Positions 1 through 8,327 of a DNA stretch of 17,088 nucleotides are shown here, in pieces. The translations under genes were made by a program, and so were the position numbers. A model generated the notes under the pieces. It made no database searches and was not told the origin of the DNA. It saw nothing but the letters and a program-made list of their open reading frames with translations. How positions within the stretch are numbered: the stretch's first letter is position 1; each line of letters begins with the position of its first letter. Origin of the DNA: Bacteroidota bacterium (GTDB taxonomy: Bacteria > Bacteroidota > Bacteroidia > Bacteroidales > PUMT01); contig PXAP01000214.1 in the NCBI GenBank assembly GCA_003567115.1, forward strand, positions 1 to 17,088. The letters are read 5' to 3'.

Positions 1-2814
1 CCCGGCTTCACCGGTAAAATCTTCCGGGTCAATAATGGTCATGCCTGCGCTTGTTCCGAATGCAAGCGTGCCATCTCCCCTTTTCACTGCAGCACGGTTA
101 AATACAGTAGAGGGCAGTCCGTCAGACTGGGTATAAAGCCTCCAATCATCCCTGTCATGCCGGTACCGTATGAGGCCCCGGTCTGTTCCTACCCACAAAA
201 CCCCATCATCATCACTAATTGTGAACGCAATACCGCCAACCGGCCACTCCGCTCCCACCTGTTCAACAGTTCCTGTGATCCTGTCGATAACTGCAAGACC
301 TGATGCCGTACCTACCCAAAGATTACTGTCAGCGTCAAAATAGAGGCTTGTGATTGCATTGTCAGGTAGACGGTCATCAATTTTATCGGTTTTGCCGGCA
401 AACGGGTCATCATTCGAAATGTCCGTGTTATTCTTGCGCTGATCATCCGCCGGGTTAGTGGACTGGCCATTTGCAAAATTACCTGTAAGCCCGGAATAAT
501 TACCTTTGAAACCAGCCCCGTGAACTCCGGCCGTTGTAAAATGGGTGGCACTATCCCTGCAAGCCGACATCCGGTTCAGTCCCCCGTCCGATGTCCCCAC
601 CCACATGGTACCGTCCTTCCCGCCCGCGATGGCAGTAATCAGGTGGGAAGTAAGCGACCGGCAGTCGGGCCGGTTAATAACCTCAACAGCACCATTTCGG
701 CAATTAACCTTCAATAGCTCTGTACCTGAGGCAACAAGCAGGTCTCCATCATCCATTGGTACCACAAAAGATATTAAAGAGAGGCGCACATCCGAAAGGC
801 ATCGCAAACCGTCAACGTAATGCAGTCCGGTTCCTGTATAAAATGAAAAGGACGAACCGTCATCGTATTTGACGGTTATAGAATCAGAATCACCGGCCCC
901 GGATGATCGTGTGCCAGGCCCGTAAGAGCCGGCCACTCTAAGGTCACCATCATATACAGAAATCCCTGAGGGATGAAGAACTGAAACTTCATCCTTATCA
1001 TAACAATAGCTCATGGCTAAGATAGTATCAGAAGGAGCATCCGCGACAATCCTAAGGTTGTGATCCATCATATAGATCATATTGTCTGATGCCGCTAAAA
1101 ACCGCCCTTCCCCGGCCGGCTCAAGATAATGGATCAACCCTGCCCCTTCGGCGAACACCACTTTAAACCTTTCAGCCTGGTTGGGAGGTACGGGATGACC
1201 TATCCTGACTGCCGTCATATAGCTCCCGGTTTGCATATCGTAACGGGATACCATCCTGGAGGTCTGATCAGCCACAAATATGTAATTCCCCGATAGGATT
1301 GCACTTCTGAACGCATGGGAATTAGGAATGTGACCTCCAATAAAAGAGTTTTCACTTATGATCCCTGTTTCCCGGTCAAACCCCATCAGTCCCCTCGATC
1401 CCCATACACCGAGCCAGAAATTGCCATCCGGATCTTCATAAAAATCATTGTACCAGTCCCTCATCCTGCTGTCCGGATCAATGGCATACCCCGAAAAGCT
1501 CCCGGATTTGGGATCATACCTGTTAAACCCCATCCCGGCCCACAGGCCGATCCAGATATCACCCCGGGCATCTTCATAAAGAGTGGACACATAATCGGCA
1601 GCCAGTTGTCCGCCGGAAACAGAAAACCTGGTAAAATTCCCGCTTTCCTCGTCCCACCGGTTTAGTCCGCCGTCGCGAGTCCCCACCCACAATCTTCCGG
1701 ATGTATCCTCAAGCAGAGCAGTAATATTACCGGATGACATCGACCCAGGCTCACCGGTTATGCCGGTATAATTCCTGAAACTCCTGTCTCTGTAGCTCAA
1801 AAAAGATAATCCGCTGTCGGTACCCGCCCAGATATTACCGTCCCTGTCTGCATTCACCACATTCACCCTGTTGCTTGCGATCGACCAGGAGATATCACGG
1901 TTATGCCGGAAATGAGTAAGCCTGCCGCTGTCAATCTTAACAAGTCCGTTGCCTGTGCCCACCCATACATTTCCTTCAGGATCATTCACAGCAAAGTAAG
2001 AGGTAGTTCCAAGGATCCTCTCAAAGTCTCCACTTTCCGGAAAAAACTTGTATAACCCGTCAAGTCCTGCCACGTACCATTGCCCGTCGTCGCCAACATG
2101 CACCAGCGAGATATCGTTCTCCCGTTTCCTGTCGCTGCGCTGAGGATCTGCCGGAAAATAAACAATATTGCCGGTTACCGGATCAAGCCTGTGCAATCCA
2201 AGTGCCCGTCCCCCGAACCATATATAACCCTGGTCATCCTGGTAAAGTGCATGATACCTGTAATAGGGCTGTCTTACCGGATCGTGGCTGAAGTGTCGCG
2301 TCCTGTTCCCGTTCCTGTCAAATATTGTAAGTGTACCATCAAGGGTTTCAACCAGGATCAAGCCTTCCCTTTCGGGGAAGAGTTTCCTGATATGATTGTG
2401 CCTGATCGATCCCTGATCGGCCGGATCGAACATATACCGCTCAAACCGGTCATTTGCACGATCGTACCAGTTAAGTCCGTTATCAGTACCAACCCACATA
2501 CCACCATCATTATCTCCTGAAATTGTGTTGATGACCCCTGAAGAAATAGAAAGAGAATCACCGGGAACAGGATGGTAGGCAAAAAATTCATGTCCGTCGT
2601 AGCGAAGCAACCCGTCATCGGTCCCCACCCATACGAAACCGTGCTGATCCTGGTAAAGAGCATTTACTCCCGGTTCGGTCGCCTGTCCAGTTTCCCTGAT
2701 ATTGTAGAAACGTGTATACAGGTCAGTTATATTCTCCTGCCCCCCCGCACTGGTTACGCAAAGTAACACCAGTCCTGAGGTAACAAGGGCTTTTATGACA
2801 GACGATCTGGCCAT
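1..2814 (-). CDS. Reg_prop double beta-propeller sensor, C-terminus beyond the window
   Basis: One reading frame stays open from an ATG at 2814 to the left edge: 938 codons with no stop, so the gene is cut by the window. The product starts with a signal peptide (MARSSVIKALVTSGLVLLCV, cleavage probably near SAGGQ). It then shows about twelve Reg_prop blades with the motif W-[VILA]-G-T-x-x-G-L, for example VWVGTDDGLLRYD (about residue 58), MWVGTDNGLNWYD, LWVGTRDGGLNRW, MWVGTSDGGLNRM and LWVGTDRGLIRYR. This fits two seven-bladed periplasmic propellers with some degenerate blades in the middle. The visible end (FGTSAGMTIIDPEDF) resembles the close of a propeller, where a Y_Y_Y domain, a transmembrane helix and then histidine kinase/response regulator/AraC or a LuxR-type module normally follow. 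Known: such proteins sense glycan fragments or other periplasmic signals in Bacteroidota. Inferred: it senses a ligand linked to the neighbouring surface proteins. The output domain is not visible, so hybrid two-component sensor versus another class is undecided. Confidence 0.9.
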   Translation of the reverse strand, partial: MARSSVIKALVTSGLVLLCVTSAGGQENITDLYTRFYNIRETGQATEPGVNALYQDQHGFVWVGTDDGLLRYDGHEFFAYHPVPGDSLSISSGVINTISGDNDGGMWVGTDNGLNWYDRANDRFERYMFDPADQGSIRHNHIRKLFPEREGLILVETLDGTLTIFDRNGNRTRHFSHDPVRQPYYRYHALYQDDQGYIWFGGRALGLHRLDPVTGNIVYFPADPQRSDRKRENDISLVHVGDDGQWYVAGLDGLYKFFPESGDFERILGTTSYFAVNDPEGNVWVGTGNGLVKIDSGRLTHFRHNRDISWSIASNRVNVVNADRDGNIWAGTDSGLSFLSYRDRSFRNYTGITGEPGSMSSGNITALLEDTSGRLWVGTRDGGLNRWDEESGNFTRFSVSGGQLAADYVSTLYEDARGDIWIGLWAGMGFNRYDPKSGSFSGYAIDPDSRMRDWYNDFYEDPDGNFWLGVWGSRGLMGFDRETGIISENSFIGGHIPNSHAFRSAILSGNYIFVADQTSRMVSRYDMQTGSYMTAVRIGHPVPPNQAERFKVVFAEGAGLIHYLEPAGEGRFLAASDNMIYMMDHNLRIVADAPSDTILAMSYCYDKDEVSVLHPSGISVYDGDLRVAGSYGPGTRSSGAGDSDSITVKYDDGSSFSFYTGTGLHYVDGLRCLSDVRLSLISFVVPMDDGDLLVASGTELLKVNCRNGAVEVINRPDCRSLTSHLITAIAGGKDGTMWVGTSDGGLNRMSACRDSATHFTTAGVHGAGFKGNYSGLTGNFANGQSTNPADDQRKNNTDISNDDPFAGKTDKIDDRLPDNAITSLYFDADSNLWVGTASGLAVIDRITGTVEQVGAEWPVGGIAFTISDDDGVLWVGTDRGLIRYRHDRDDWRLYTQSDGLPSTVFNRAAVKRGDGTLAFGTSAGMTIIDPEDFTGEAG

Positions 2815-2924
2815 ATATCGGGCAACGGGATGTGGAATTTCTTCGGAGACTAAAATAGTAATTTACCTGAAAGTATAATGCCCCCGGTAAATTAAATATT
2901 GATGATGTATTTAAAGGAATGGCA

Positions 2925-2954
2925 ACTGCTGCCGGTAACAAGTACCGCAGCAGT
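2925..2954. other. Strong hairpin between two minus-strand genes
   Basis: ACTGCTGCCGGTA at 2925-2937 pairs with TACCGCAGCAGT at 2943-2954, apart from one bulged C, around a five-base loop. It lies 31 bases after the stop codon of the upstream minus-strand gene and about 110 bases before the sensor start. No T-run follows on the minus strand, so it is not a standard intrinsic terminator. It could stabilise a 3' end, attenuate read-through into the sensor gene, or have no function. Confidence 0.4.
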
Positions 2955-2985
2955 CGCCGCAGAACATGAAGAAGAAGCCTGTATA

Positions 2986-5664
2986 TCAGTCCTTAACTAT
3001 CCGAAGCACCCTTGATTCTTCGCCCCGGCTGATCCTCAGTATATATACCGAAGGTGATAGCCCGGAGACATTTATATAAGATTCATTGGTAATGTTCTTC
3101 ATCATAATAACACGTCCTCCCAACGTGAGAAGCTCTATCCTGAAGGGCTCTCCATATGGTGATCCCGCACTGATAAACAGCTGGTCGTGCACGGGATTAG
3201 GATAAACTGTAATCTCACTCATTCCTATCATTATTATATTACTTGCTGTAAATGATATAGTGTTTGAAGGATCAGAGATGCACCCTTCGGTTGATATCAC
3301 GCGTACAAAATATTCGCCGCTCTCTTCCGGGGAATACTGACTTCCGGTCACATCCCCCATCTCATTATTATTAAAGAACCATATATTGCCACTCTCCGAG
3401 CTTGAAACAAGGGTCTCATCCACCTGTTCAAGTACAGGCTGATCAGGGAGGGGATGGACTGTAACCAGCACCTCCTTATGAACTTCACAGCCGTCCTTTT
3501 CCGCGAAAGCGGTATATGTGACCGATTCAGCAGGAGCTACCAGCTCAGAACCACTGCTCCACGTTACAACACCGTCTGATGCAGCCTCAAGCAACAGTTC
3601 CTCTCCTTCACATATCTCCTGGTCATCCATTACTTCGAGGTCAGGCAGGGGGTTGACAGTGACAGTGACATCGGCATCAACGGTCCCGCAATTGTTCGAT
3701 GCAGTGGCGGTATAAATTGCAGTCTGGGCAAGAGAAACAACATCTTCACCACCGCTCCAGGAAAGCAGTCCGTTTGTTTCGGCAGAGAGCTCAACCTGTT
3801 CGCCCTCACAAATCGTCACACCATTCATCACGGTGAGAGTGGGAAGATAATCAACAGTTACTGTTACCTGTCGCCCAGACTCACAACCATCCTTTGATGC
3901 AGTAACATGGTACGTGGTTGTTTCTGAAGGCGAAACCGTGGTATTATCAACACTCCAGGTAAGTGAGCCTTCCGATTGAGCCATAAGCTCAATCTCCTCG
4001 CCCTCACAAATCTCAACATCATCCATCACGGTAAGTACGGGTGAGGGATTGACAATGACCGTTACCTCATCCTCAACCTTGCAAGCCCCTTTACTGGCCG
4101 TGGCAGTATATATCGTTGTTTCAACCGGCGAAACAATTGTACTGCCCCCGCTCCATGTTACCGTGCCGTCAGATTCGGCAGTCAACTCAACCTGGTCGCC
4201 TTCACATATATCAACATCATCCATCACGGTGAGAAAGGGAGGCGTATCAACACCTATTACTACGTTATCCTCTGCCACACCGCAGATGTTTGTTGCAGTT
4301 ACGGTGTAGGTCGTCTCCTGAGTTGGTGAAACTGTCAGGTCTGCAACGTTCCATTCCAGGTTTCCATAAGAGCTCAGCACTTCAAGCAAAACCGATCCGC
4401 CTTCGCAAACCGAAGTGTCATCCATAGCCGTAACATGTGGATCAGACACTACCGTTACAGTGAGCGATCTTGTTTCGGACTCCCCGCAAGGATTGCTGCC
4501 ATATACCACAAGTTCTGCATCATTTGTAAAACCTTCGTTCCAGATCACCGAAACCTCTGGGCCACTGGCATCCAGTGTACCGGCCTCCGCCGGTGTAAGT
4601 GACCATTCAATATCGGTGATATTAAGAGCAGCATTTACGGTATAAATATGTTCGGTTCCCCCGCACACCTCAACCTCGCCAGCAGGATAGTCAATATATC
4701 CGGGAGAACAATCCTCCACCTCAAACGTTTCGGTCAGCGCCGGGCTCCATTTTTCCCTCATATCCAGGAACTGGATACTGAAAGTATGCTCTCCGGGCTC
4801 AAGATAAGGCACCGATATATCAGCCACCAGATGGAGGGGATTAACAGGGTGATCAAGTTCAACTCCATACATTGCAGCATCGTTCTCATTGAACCAGTAG
4901 CGGTAGGCAGTTACAAGGTTCTCCTCCAGCGGATCGGCCACAGGCATCTTATAGAAAAAGCGGCTCAGGGTACTGCTCCATTTGCCGCCTGCATCCTGAA
5001 AGCGGATATTGAAAACATGAAGCCCGTCAGGCAATTCTTCTGCACTGATGTCAGGATTGAACAAAAATGAGCCGCTGCCGGATACAGCCTCTTCAGTTGC
5101 CGAGGCCACATCACTGTTAAACCAGTAGCTTACCCGGTTAATCGTAGCATCAGTTGCTGCCGTTGCAGGCATCTTGTAAAAGAAGCGGCTCAGGACCGGG
5201 CTCCATTTCTTTTCGCTGTCGCGGAAACGAAGGTTCAAAACATGCAACCCGTCAGGCAATCCTTCTGCGCTGATGTCAGGATTGAACAAAAATGAGCCAC
5301 TGCCGGATACAGCCTCTTCAGTTGCCGGGGCCAAATCACTGTTAAACCAGTAGCTAACCCGGTCAATTGTTGCATCACTTGCTGCTGTCGCAGGCATCTT
5401 GTAAAAGAAGCGGCTCAGAACCGGGCTCCATTTTTTTTCGGTGTCACGGAAACGAAGGTTCAAAACATGCAGTCCTTCCGGCAGTGGATCACTTCCGATT
5501 GAGGTGCTGAAAGAGTATACCGGCTCGCCAGGATCCAGCCCGGTTAAACCCGATATCTTATTATCGGTATCACCGTTGAACCAGTACTGGTAGCTCTCAA
5601 TTGCATTCTGGGTCAGGGCAGTGAGCGGGATCAGAATAAATAATGTTGTAAACAGTATCTTCAT
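2986..5664 (-). CDS. T9SS-sorted surface protein with YWF repeats and Ig-like repeats
   Basis: Secreted multidomain protein of 892 residues. I chose the ATG at 5664 because it starts a clean signal peptide (MKILFTTLFILIPLTALTQ); an in-frame TTG at 5688 would add eight polar residues. Domain order: four ~75-residue repeats (about residues 23-318), each with a YWF(N) motif and ending in L-x-[DE]-G-x-H-x-x-x-[IL]-x-F-x-D...KWS...F; a PKD-like stretch (about 325-407); five ~66-residue Ig-like repeats (about 408-738), each opening with V-M-D-D-x-x-[IV]-C-E-G and carrying a second Cys; a further Ig-like segment; and a type A sorting domain in the last ~75 residues (VYPNPVHDQLFISAG, then GLSPSVYILRI and a basic end). 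Known: such C-terminal domains direct export through T9SS and attachment to the cell surface. Inferred: an adhesin or scaffold partner of the two beta-helix proteins just upstream. No enzyme domain is visible. Confidence 0.9.
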   Translation of the reverse strand: MKILFTTLFILIPLTALTQNAIESYQYWFNGDTDNKISGLTGLDPGEPVYSFSTSIGSDPLPEGLHVLNLRFRDTEKKWSPVLSRFFYKMPATAASDATIDRVSYWFNSDLAPATEEAVSGSGSFLFNPDISAEGLPDGLHVLNLRFRDSEKKWSPVLSRFFYKMPATAATDATINRVSYWFNSDVASATEEAVSGSGSFLFNPDISAEELPDGLHVFNIRFQDAGGKWSSTLSRFFYKMPVADPLEENLVTAYRYWFNENDAAMYGVELDHPVNPLHLVADISVPYLEPGEHTFSIQFLDMREKWSPALTETFEVEDCSPGYIDYPAGEVEVCGGTEHIYTVNAALNITDIEWSLTPAEAGTLDASGPEVSVIWNEGFTNDAELVVYGSNPCGESETRSLTVTVVSDPHVTAMDDTSVCEGGSVLLEVLSSYGNLEWNVADLTVSPTQETTYTVTATNICGVAEDNVVIGVDTPPFLTVMDDVDICEGDQVELTAESDGTVTWSGGSTIVSPVETTIYTATASKGACKVEDEVTVIVNPSPVLTVMDDVEICEGEEIELMAQSEGSLTWSVDNTTVSPSETTTYHVTASKDGCESGRQVTVTVDYLPTLTVMNGVTICEGEQVELSAETNGLLSWSGGEDVVSLAQTAIYTATASNNCGTVDADVTVTVNPLPDLEVMDDQEICEGEELLLEAASDGVVTWSSGSELVAPAESVTYTAFAEKDGCEVHKEVLVTVHPLPDQPVLEQVDETLVSSSESGNIWFFNNNEMGDVTGSQYSPEESGEYFVRVISTEGCISDPSNTISFTASNIIMIGMSEITVYPNPVHDQLFISAGSPYGEPFRIELLTLGGRVIMMKNITNESYINVSGLSPSVYILRISRGEESRVLRIVKD
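3451..4443 (-). repeat. Five tandem ~66-residue Ig-like repeats inside the T9SS protein
   Basis: The coding segment repeats with a period close to 198 bp. Each unit begins with a version of T-V-M-D-D-x-x-I-C-E-G, followed by a W-S strand, a V-[SA]-P-x-[EQ]-[ST] segment and Y-T-A-[TF]-A, then a second cysteine. The two cysteines per unit probably form a disulfide. The fourth unit has VMNG in place of VMDD. Units are diverged at DNA level, unlike the YWF repeats of the same gene. Confidence 0.85.
4717..5598 (-). repeat. Four tandem ~75-residue YWF repeats, the middle two nearly identical
   Basis: The DNA string caggcatctt recurs at 4941, 5166 and 5391, exactly 225 bp apart, so the period is 75 codons with no indels. 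The second and third protein units (YWF at residues about 105 and 180) differ at only a few positions, and long identical DNA tracts surround each copy. The first unit (YWF at about 27) and the fourth (about 256) are more diverged. This is the pattern of recent internal duplication in an older repeat array. Confidence 0.85.
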
Positions 5665-5760
5665 ATCTAAGGGTTCAGATGTTATCAACTTTTACCCGCC
5701 GGATGGTTGCTGTAGCGTGGATGAACTCCATTCCGGCTGTTGTACTCATATGTAATGATC

Positions 5761-6789
5761 TCAATTTTCCTGTGCCTCTACCGAGATGCTCACCTCAATC
5801 TCTCCCTGCTCGTTTACCGATGTGGCAATTGTATGTTCAATGATATGCGGTACAAACGGTATGGAAGTGGGCTTGGCCGGGTTGAGCCCGCCATAAAGCC
5901 CCACCTCGTTTCCTGTGGTTCCCTGGTAATCCCCGGGATTTGCCAGGTTATAGTCGGCATCATAGCTGAAAGGTCCGGAGTAATTGATAAAAAGGCCTTC
6001 AGGATCTACATCGACATGGTTGTTCACCCAGGTGTTTTCTTCATTATCTGTAGGGTCCTTGCTGAATATATTATTGGAAAAAGTATTCCCCGTTGAGATA
6101 CTCACACCCCGGTAAGTTGAACCGGTCGATGTATTTATTACTATATTATTCTCAATATTTGACTGGTGAACTTCCCTGAAATTATCCATATGGTTAATTA
6201 TAACAGAGTTACTCACCCACCCGTTATTACTGAGTCTGTTTACTCTTCCGTTAATAAAACAATTAAAGATTTCAAGGTTTGTGGTATTCTGGGCATCGAT
6301 GGTTCCTGAAATACACTCCCGGATAGTAATATTGTCTGAAATATTATCCGGGTCGGTACCTAATATAGATATATTGCCGGTAATATGAAGCCTCTTAATG
6401 GTGACATCATCAATTTTTGTATTTGAGGCAAAATTCACGTTACCATTTACACGAAAGCCTTCAAAATGGCTTCCCGCCGCGCCGCTGCCCAGCGACAAAC
6501 TGTTTACAATTGTCTGTCCGGTAGCCTCCGTAGCATCCGGATGATGCCCGGTTCCGAATACCACGAGTTTTTTGTCAAATGTTGAGGGTGATGAGAATTC
6601 GATACCCGGGAGATAAATGGTATCACCATCGGAGGCCGCATCGTATGCATCTCTGAACGAGTTGGCCGTGGCGAAGGTTGTCATCTCTCCTGAGCTCTGG
6701 AGCACCACTCTCTGTTGTGCTTCGGCGGTAATGGCAGCAAAGCCTGCCAGGATAATCATAACTGTTACAATCTTTCTTTTCAAAATCAT
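5761..6789 (-). CDS. Secreted parallel beta-helix protein, paralogue A
   Basis: The product has 342 residues from the ATG at 6789, which begins a signal peptide (MILKRKIVTVMIILAGFAAI, then TAEAQ). An in-frame TTG at 6822 would add eleven residues ahead of it and is less likely. An N-terminal block (F-x-x-A-Y-x-A-A-x-x-G-D-T-I-Y-L-P-G, then K-x-L-V-V-x-G-x-G-H) is typical of pectate-lyase-like parallel beta-helix folds, and the middle is rich in Asn and short hydrophobic rungs (NNIVIN, NTFSNNIF). The C-terminal part (DYNLANPGDYQGT, VGLYGG, IP..P.I) and the last residues VEAQEN are shared with the next minus-strand gene upstream. No T9SS sorting domain and no obvious catalytic residues are visible, so a polysaccharide lyase role is only possible. 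The gap to the T9SS protein downstream is 96 bases, so co-transcription is plausible. Confidence 0.85.
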   Translation of the reverse strand: MILKRKIVTVMIILAGFAAITAEAQQRVVLQSSGEMTTFATANSFRDAYDAASDGDTIYLPGIEFSSPSTFDKKLVVFGTGHHPDATEATGQTIVNSLSLGSGAAGSHFEGFRVNGNVNFASNTKIDDVTIKRLHITGNISILGTDPDNISDNITIRECISGTIDAQNTTNLEIFNCFINGRVNRLSNNGWVSNSVIINHMDNFREVHQSNIENNIVINTSTGSTYRGVSISTGNTFSNNIFSKDPTDNEENTWVNNHVDVDPEGLFINYSGPFSYDADYNLANPGDYQGTTGNEVGLYGGLNPAKPTSIPFVPHIIEHTIATSVNEQGEIEVSISVEAQEN

Positions 6790-6950
6790 AATATTATCTG
6801 TTTTTAAAAATAATCTGATCAAATTGTCGTGATCGCTATTCCGGTTGTTCTCAATTGGCTCCGTGACCCCAAACCCTTCTGTTTTGAATTGGTCGGGGAG
6901 CGAAATTGAAGCCGGGGCCGTTAGCCCGCCCGGAAATTGCTGCCAAAGCC

Positions 6951-8003
6951 TCAGTTTTCATTCTGCGCCTCAACGGTTATTTCAATGCTCAGGTTTCCGT
7001 CAGGATCTGTTCGCGGACTGACCGAGCTATTGCTTATGTATGGTGAAACAGGAATGGCCATTTCCCTGTAAGGGAAGACCCCGCCATAAAGGCCAACCTG
7101 GGAACCGTCCGTACCCGGATATGTACCCGGACTTAACAGGTTATAGTTATCTTCATAGATGAAATCAGAACCACTTTGACTGACAAAAACCGGACTGAAT
7201 GCCACTCCCTTATAGTTGCCGTTATCTGTATCGCCGGCACCAAATCGCGGTCCCTCGGCCGGGATAATATTATTATACCATTTATTTCCAGTGGAAGCTG
7301 AAACCCAGTACCAGTCACTGGAGTGCAGGAATATATTGTTCCGGATCGTATTATTGTCAGAGCTATTTAATATATAACCGCTGTTTGAAGTGTAAAAGAA
7401 TATATTGTTGCTGAACAAATTGGCCTCGCTGTAATAAATCCTCCCCCTTAAAAACGAGTTGTGAACAGCCGCATTTTGAATATTCTGGAAACTGTAAGCT
7501 CCTGTTCCGTTAAAGACACAACCTATAAACGATATATTGGTGGAAGGATTGGTTTTGTCACCAGAAAAGGTTATTCCGGTTGTAAAATAGCACCTTGCCA
7601 CACTTATATTATTGACTGACAAATTGCTGGTGTTGGTCATGATACTACCAATAACATGAAGACCCTCCAGGTGAAGGTGATCTGCCCCCTCATCCAGCCT
7701 CAGATCACCGTTTACAAAAGTAATACCCGTTTCAGTTGTTGCAGCCGGATAGTGTCCTGCACCATATACCACTAGTTGTTTGGCTATAGGTGAAGGAGGG
7801 ACAAATATCCCGCCCGGCAGGTAGATGGTGTCACCAACCGCGGCATCGGCATAGGCCTGCTGGAAGCCATCGGACTGGTAATAATAATTAACCGTTCTTT
7901 GCCCACTATCTCCATCGGTGTGAAGAGCGACAGCAATTTGTGCATATAATGCAGGATAATTGAAAGCAAGGATAAAAATAAAAATGGTAAAAATTTTCTT
8001 CAT
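6951..8003 (-). CDS. Secreted parallel beta-helix protein, paralogue B
   Basis: The product has 350 residues from an ATG at 8003, preceded by an A/G-rich stretch (AAAAGGAACAATT) that can serve as ribosome binding site. The signal peptide is MKKIFTIFIFILAFNYPALY followed by AQ. It aligns with paralogue A along most of its length: GDTIYLPGG, a K-x-L-V-V-Y-G-A-G-H turn, Asn-rich helical rungs in the middle (NNIFFY, NNTIRNNIFL, YNNIIP), then DNYNLLSPGTYPGTDG, VGLYGG, IP..P.I and the end ITVEAQNEN. The two are clearly diverged, so the duplication is not recent. It is the first gene of the minus-strand block, directly facing the divergent AraC-type regulator. The fold is well supported; the substrate or ligand is unknown. 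Confidence 0.85.
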   Translation of the reverse strand: MKKIFTIFIFILAFNYPALYAQIAVALHTDGDSGQRTVNYYYQSDGFQQAYADAAVGDTIYLPGGIFVPPSPIAKQLVVYGAGHYPAATTETGITFVNGDLRLDEGADHLHLEGLHVIGSIMTNTSNLSVNNISVARCYFTTGITFSGDKTNPSTNISFIGCVFNGTGAYSFQNIQNAAVHNSFLRGRIYYSEANLFSNNIFFYTSNSGYILNSSDNNTIRNNIFLHSSDWYWVSASTGNKWYNNIIPAEGPRFGAGDTDNGNYKGVAFSPVFVSQSGSDFIYEDNYNLLSPGTYPGTDGSQVGLYGGVFPYREMAIPVSPYISNSSVSPRTDPDGNLSIEITVEAQNEN

Positions 8004-8327
8004 AATTGTTCCTTTTAAGATGTTTCAGATACCAAATTTTTAATTGTTTATAAAAATCAACATCAACTTATTGATAGAGAAACCAGCCGTTTTGCAAGCA
8101 GAATTCCCAGGATGATCTATTTAACAATATCCATATTCACTACCCTGGTGCATAAAAAATCGTGATTAAAATTTCCCGGTATACCGGAGGTTTCTGAACA
8201 GGGCATAAATCTACCTGAATGGTCCAATCGATAAATTCCAATTCGTAAAAATCTTGCACCAAAAGGTAAATTGTGAATAACTATTTTTTACTTTTAGGGC
8301 GCTTTTAGAATTAAGCCTCTGATACAG
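8004..8327. other. Divergent intergenic control region
   Basis: This 324-base A/T-rich gap separates the start of beta-helix paralogue B (minus) from the 7TM AraC regulator (plus), so it must hold promoters for both directions. I see a palindrome at 8176-8187 (separate entry). TACTTTTA at about 8288 is a near match to the Bacteroidota -7 motif TAnnTTTG ahead of the regulator gene, but its upstream TTG element is closer than the usual spacing. No open frame with coding character and no terminator were seen. Confidence 0.5.
8176..8187. promoter_or_regulatory. Perfect 12-bp palindrome, candidate operator
   Basis: CCGGTATACCGG is a perfect palindrome near the middle of the divergent gap, about 140 bases from the regulator start and 170 from the beta-helix gene. 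Its position suits a dimeric regulator, but AraC proteins usually bind direct repeats, so the cognate protein is unclear. It may be chance. Confidence 0.3.

Noticed and set aside
1315..2766. Plus- and minus-strand frames of 60-146 codons inside 1-2814
   Set aside because: The continuous minus-strand Reg_prop frame explains the whole stretch; the others lack family motifs.
3518..5070. Several plus-strand open frames opposite the T9SS repeat protein
   Set aside because: They follow the repeat period of the minus-strand gene and have Ser/Thr/Val-rich antisense composition, so they are shadows of the real gene.
3451..5598. CRISPR-like or other non-coding repeat array
   Set aside because: The 198- and 225-bp periods are multiples of three inside one open frame and encode protein repeats; there are no short repeats with unique spacers.
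5698..5737. Complementary arms GCCGGATGG and CCATTCCGGC between the T9SS protein gene and beta-helix A
   Set aside because: The loop is long (about 21 bases), one base is bulged, and no T-run follows, so a terminator call is not supported.
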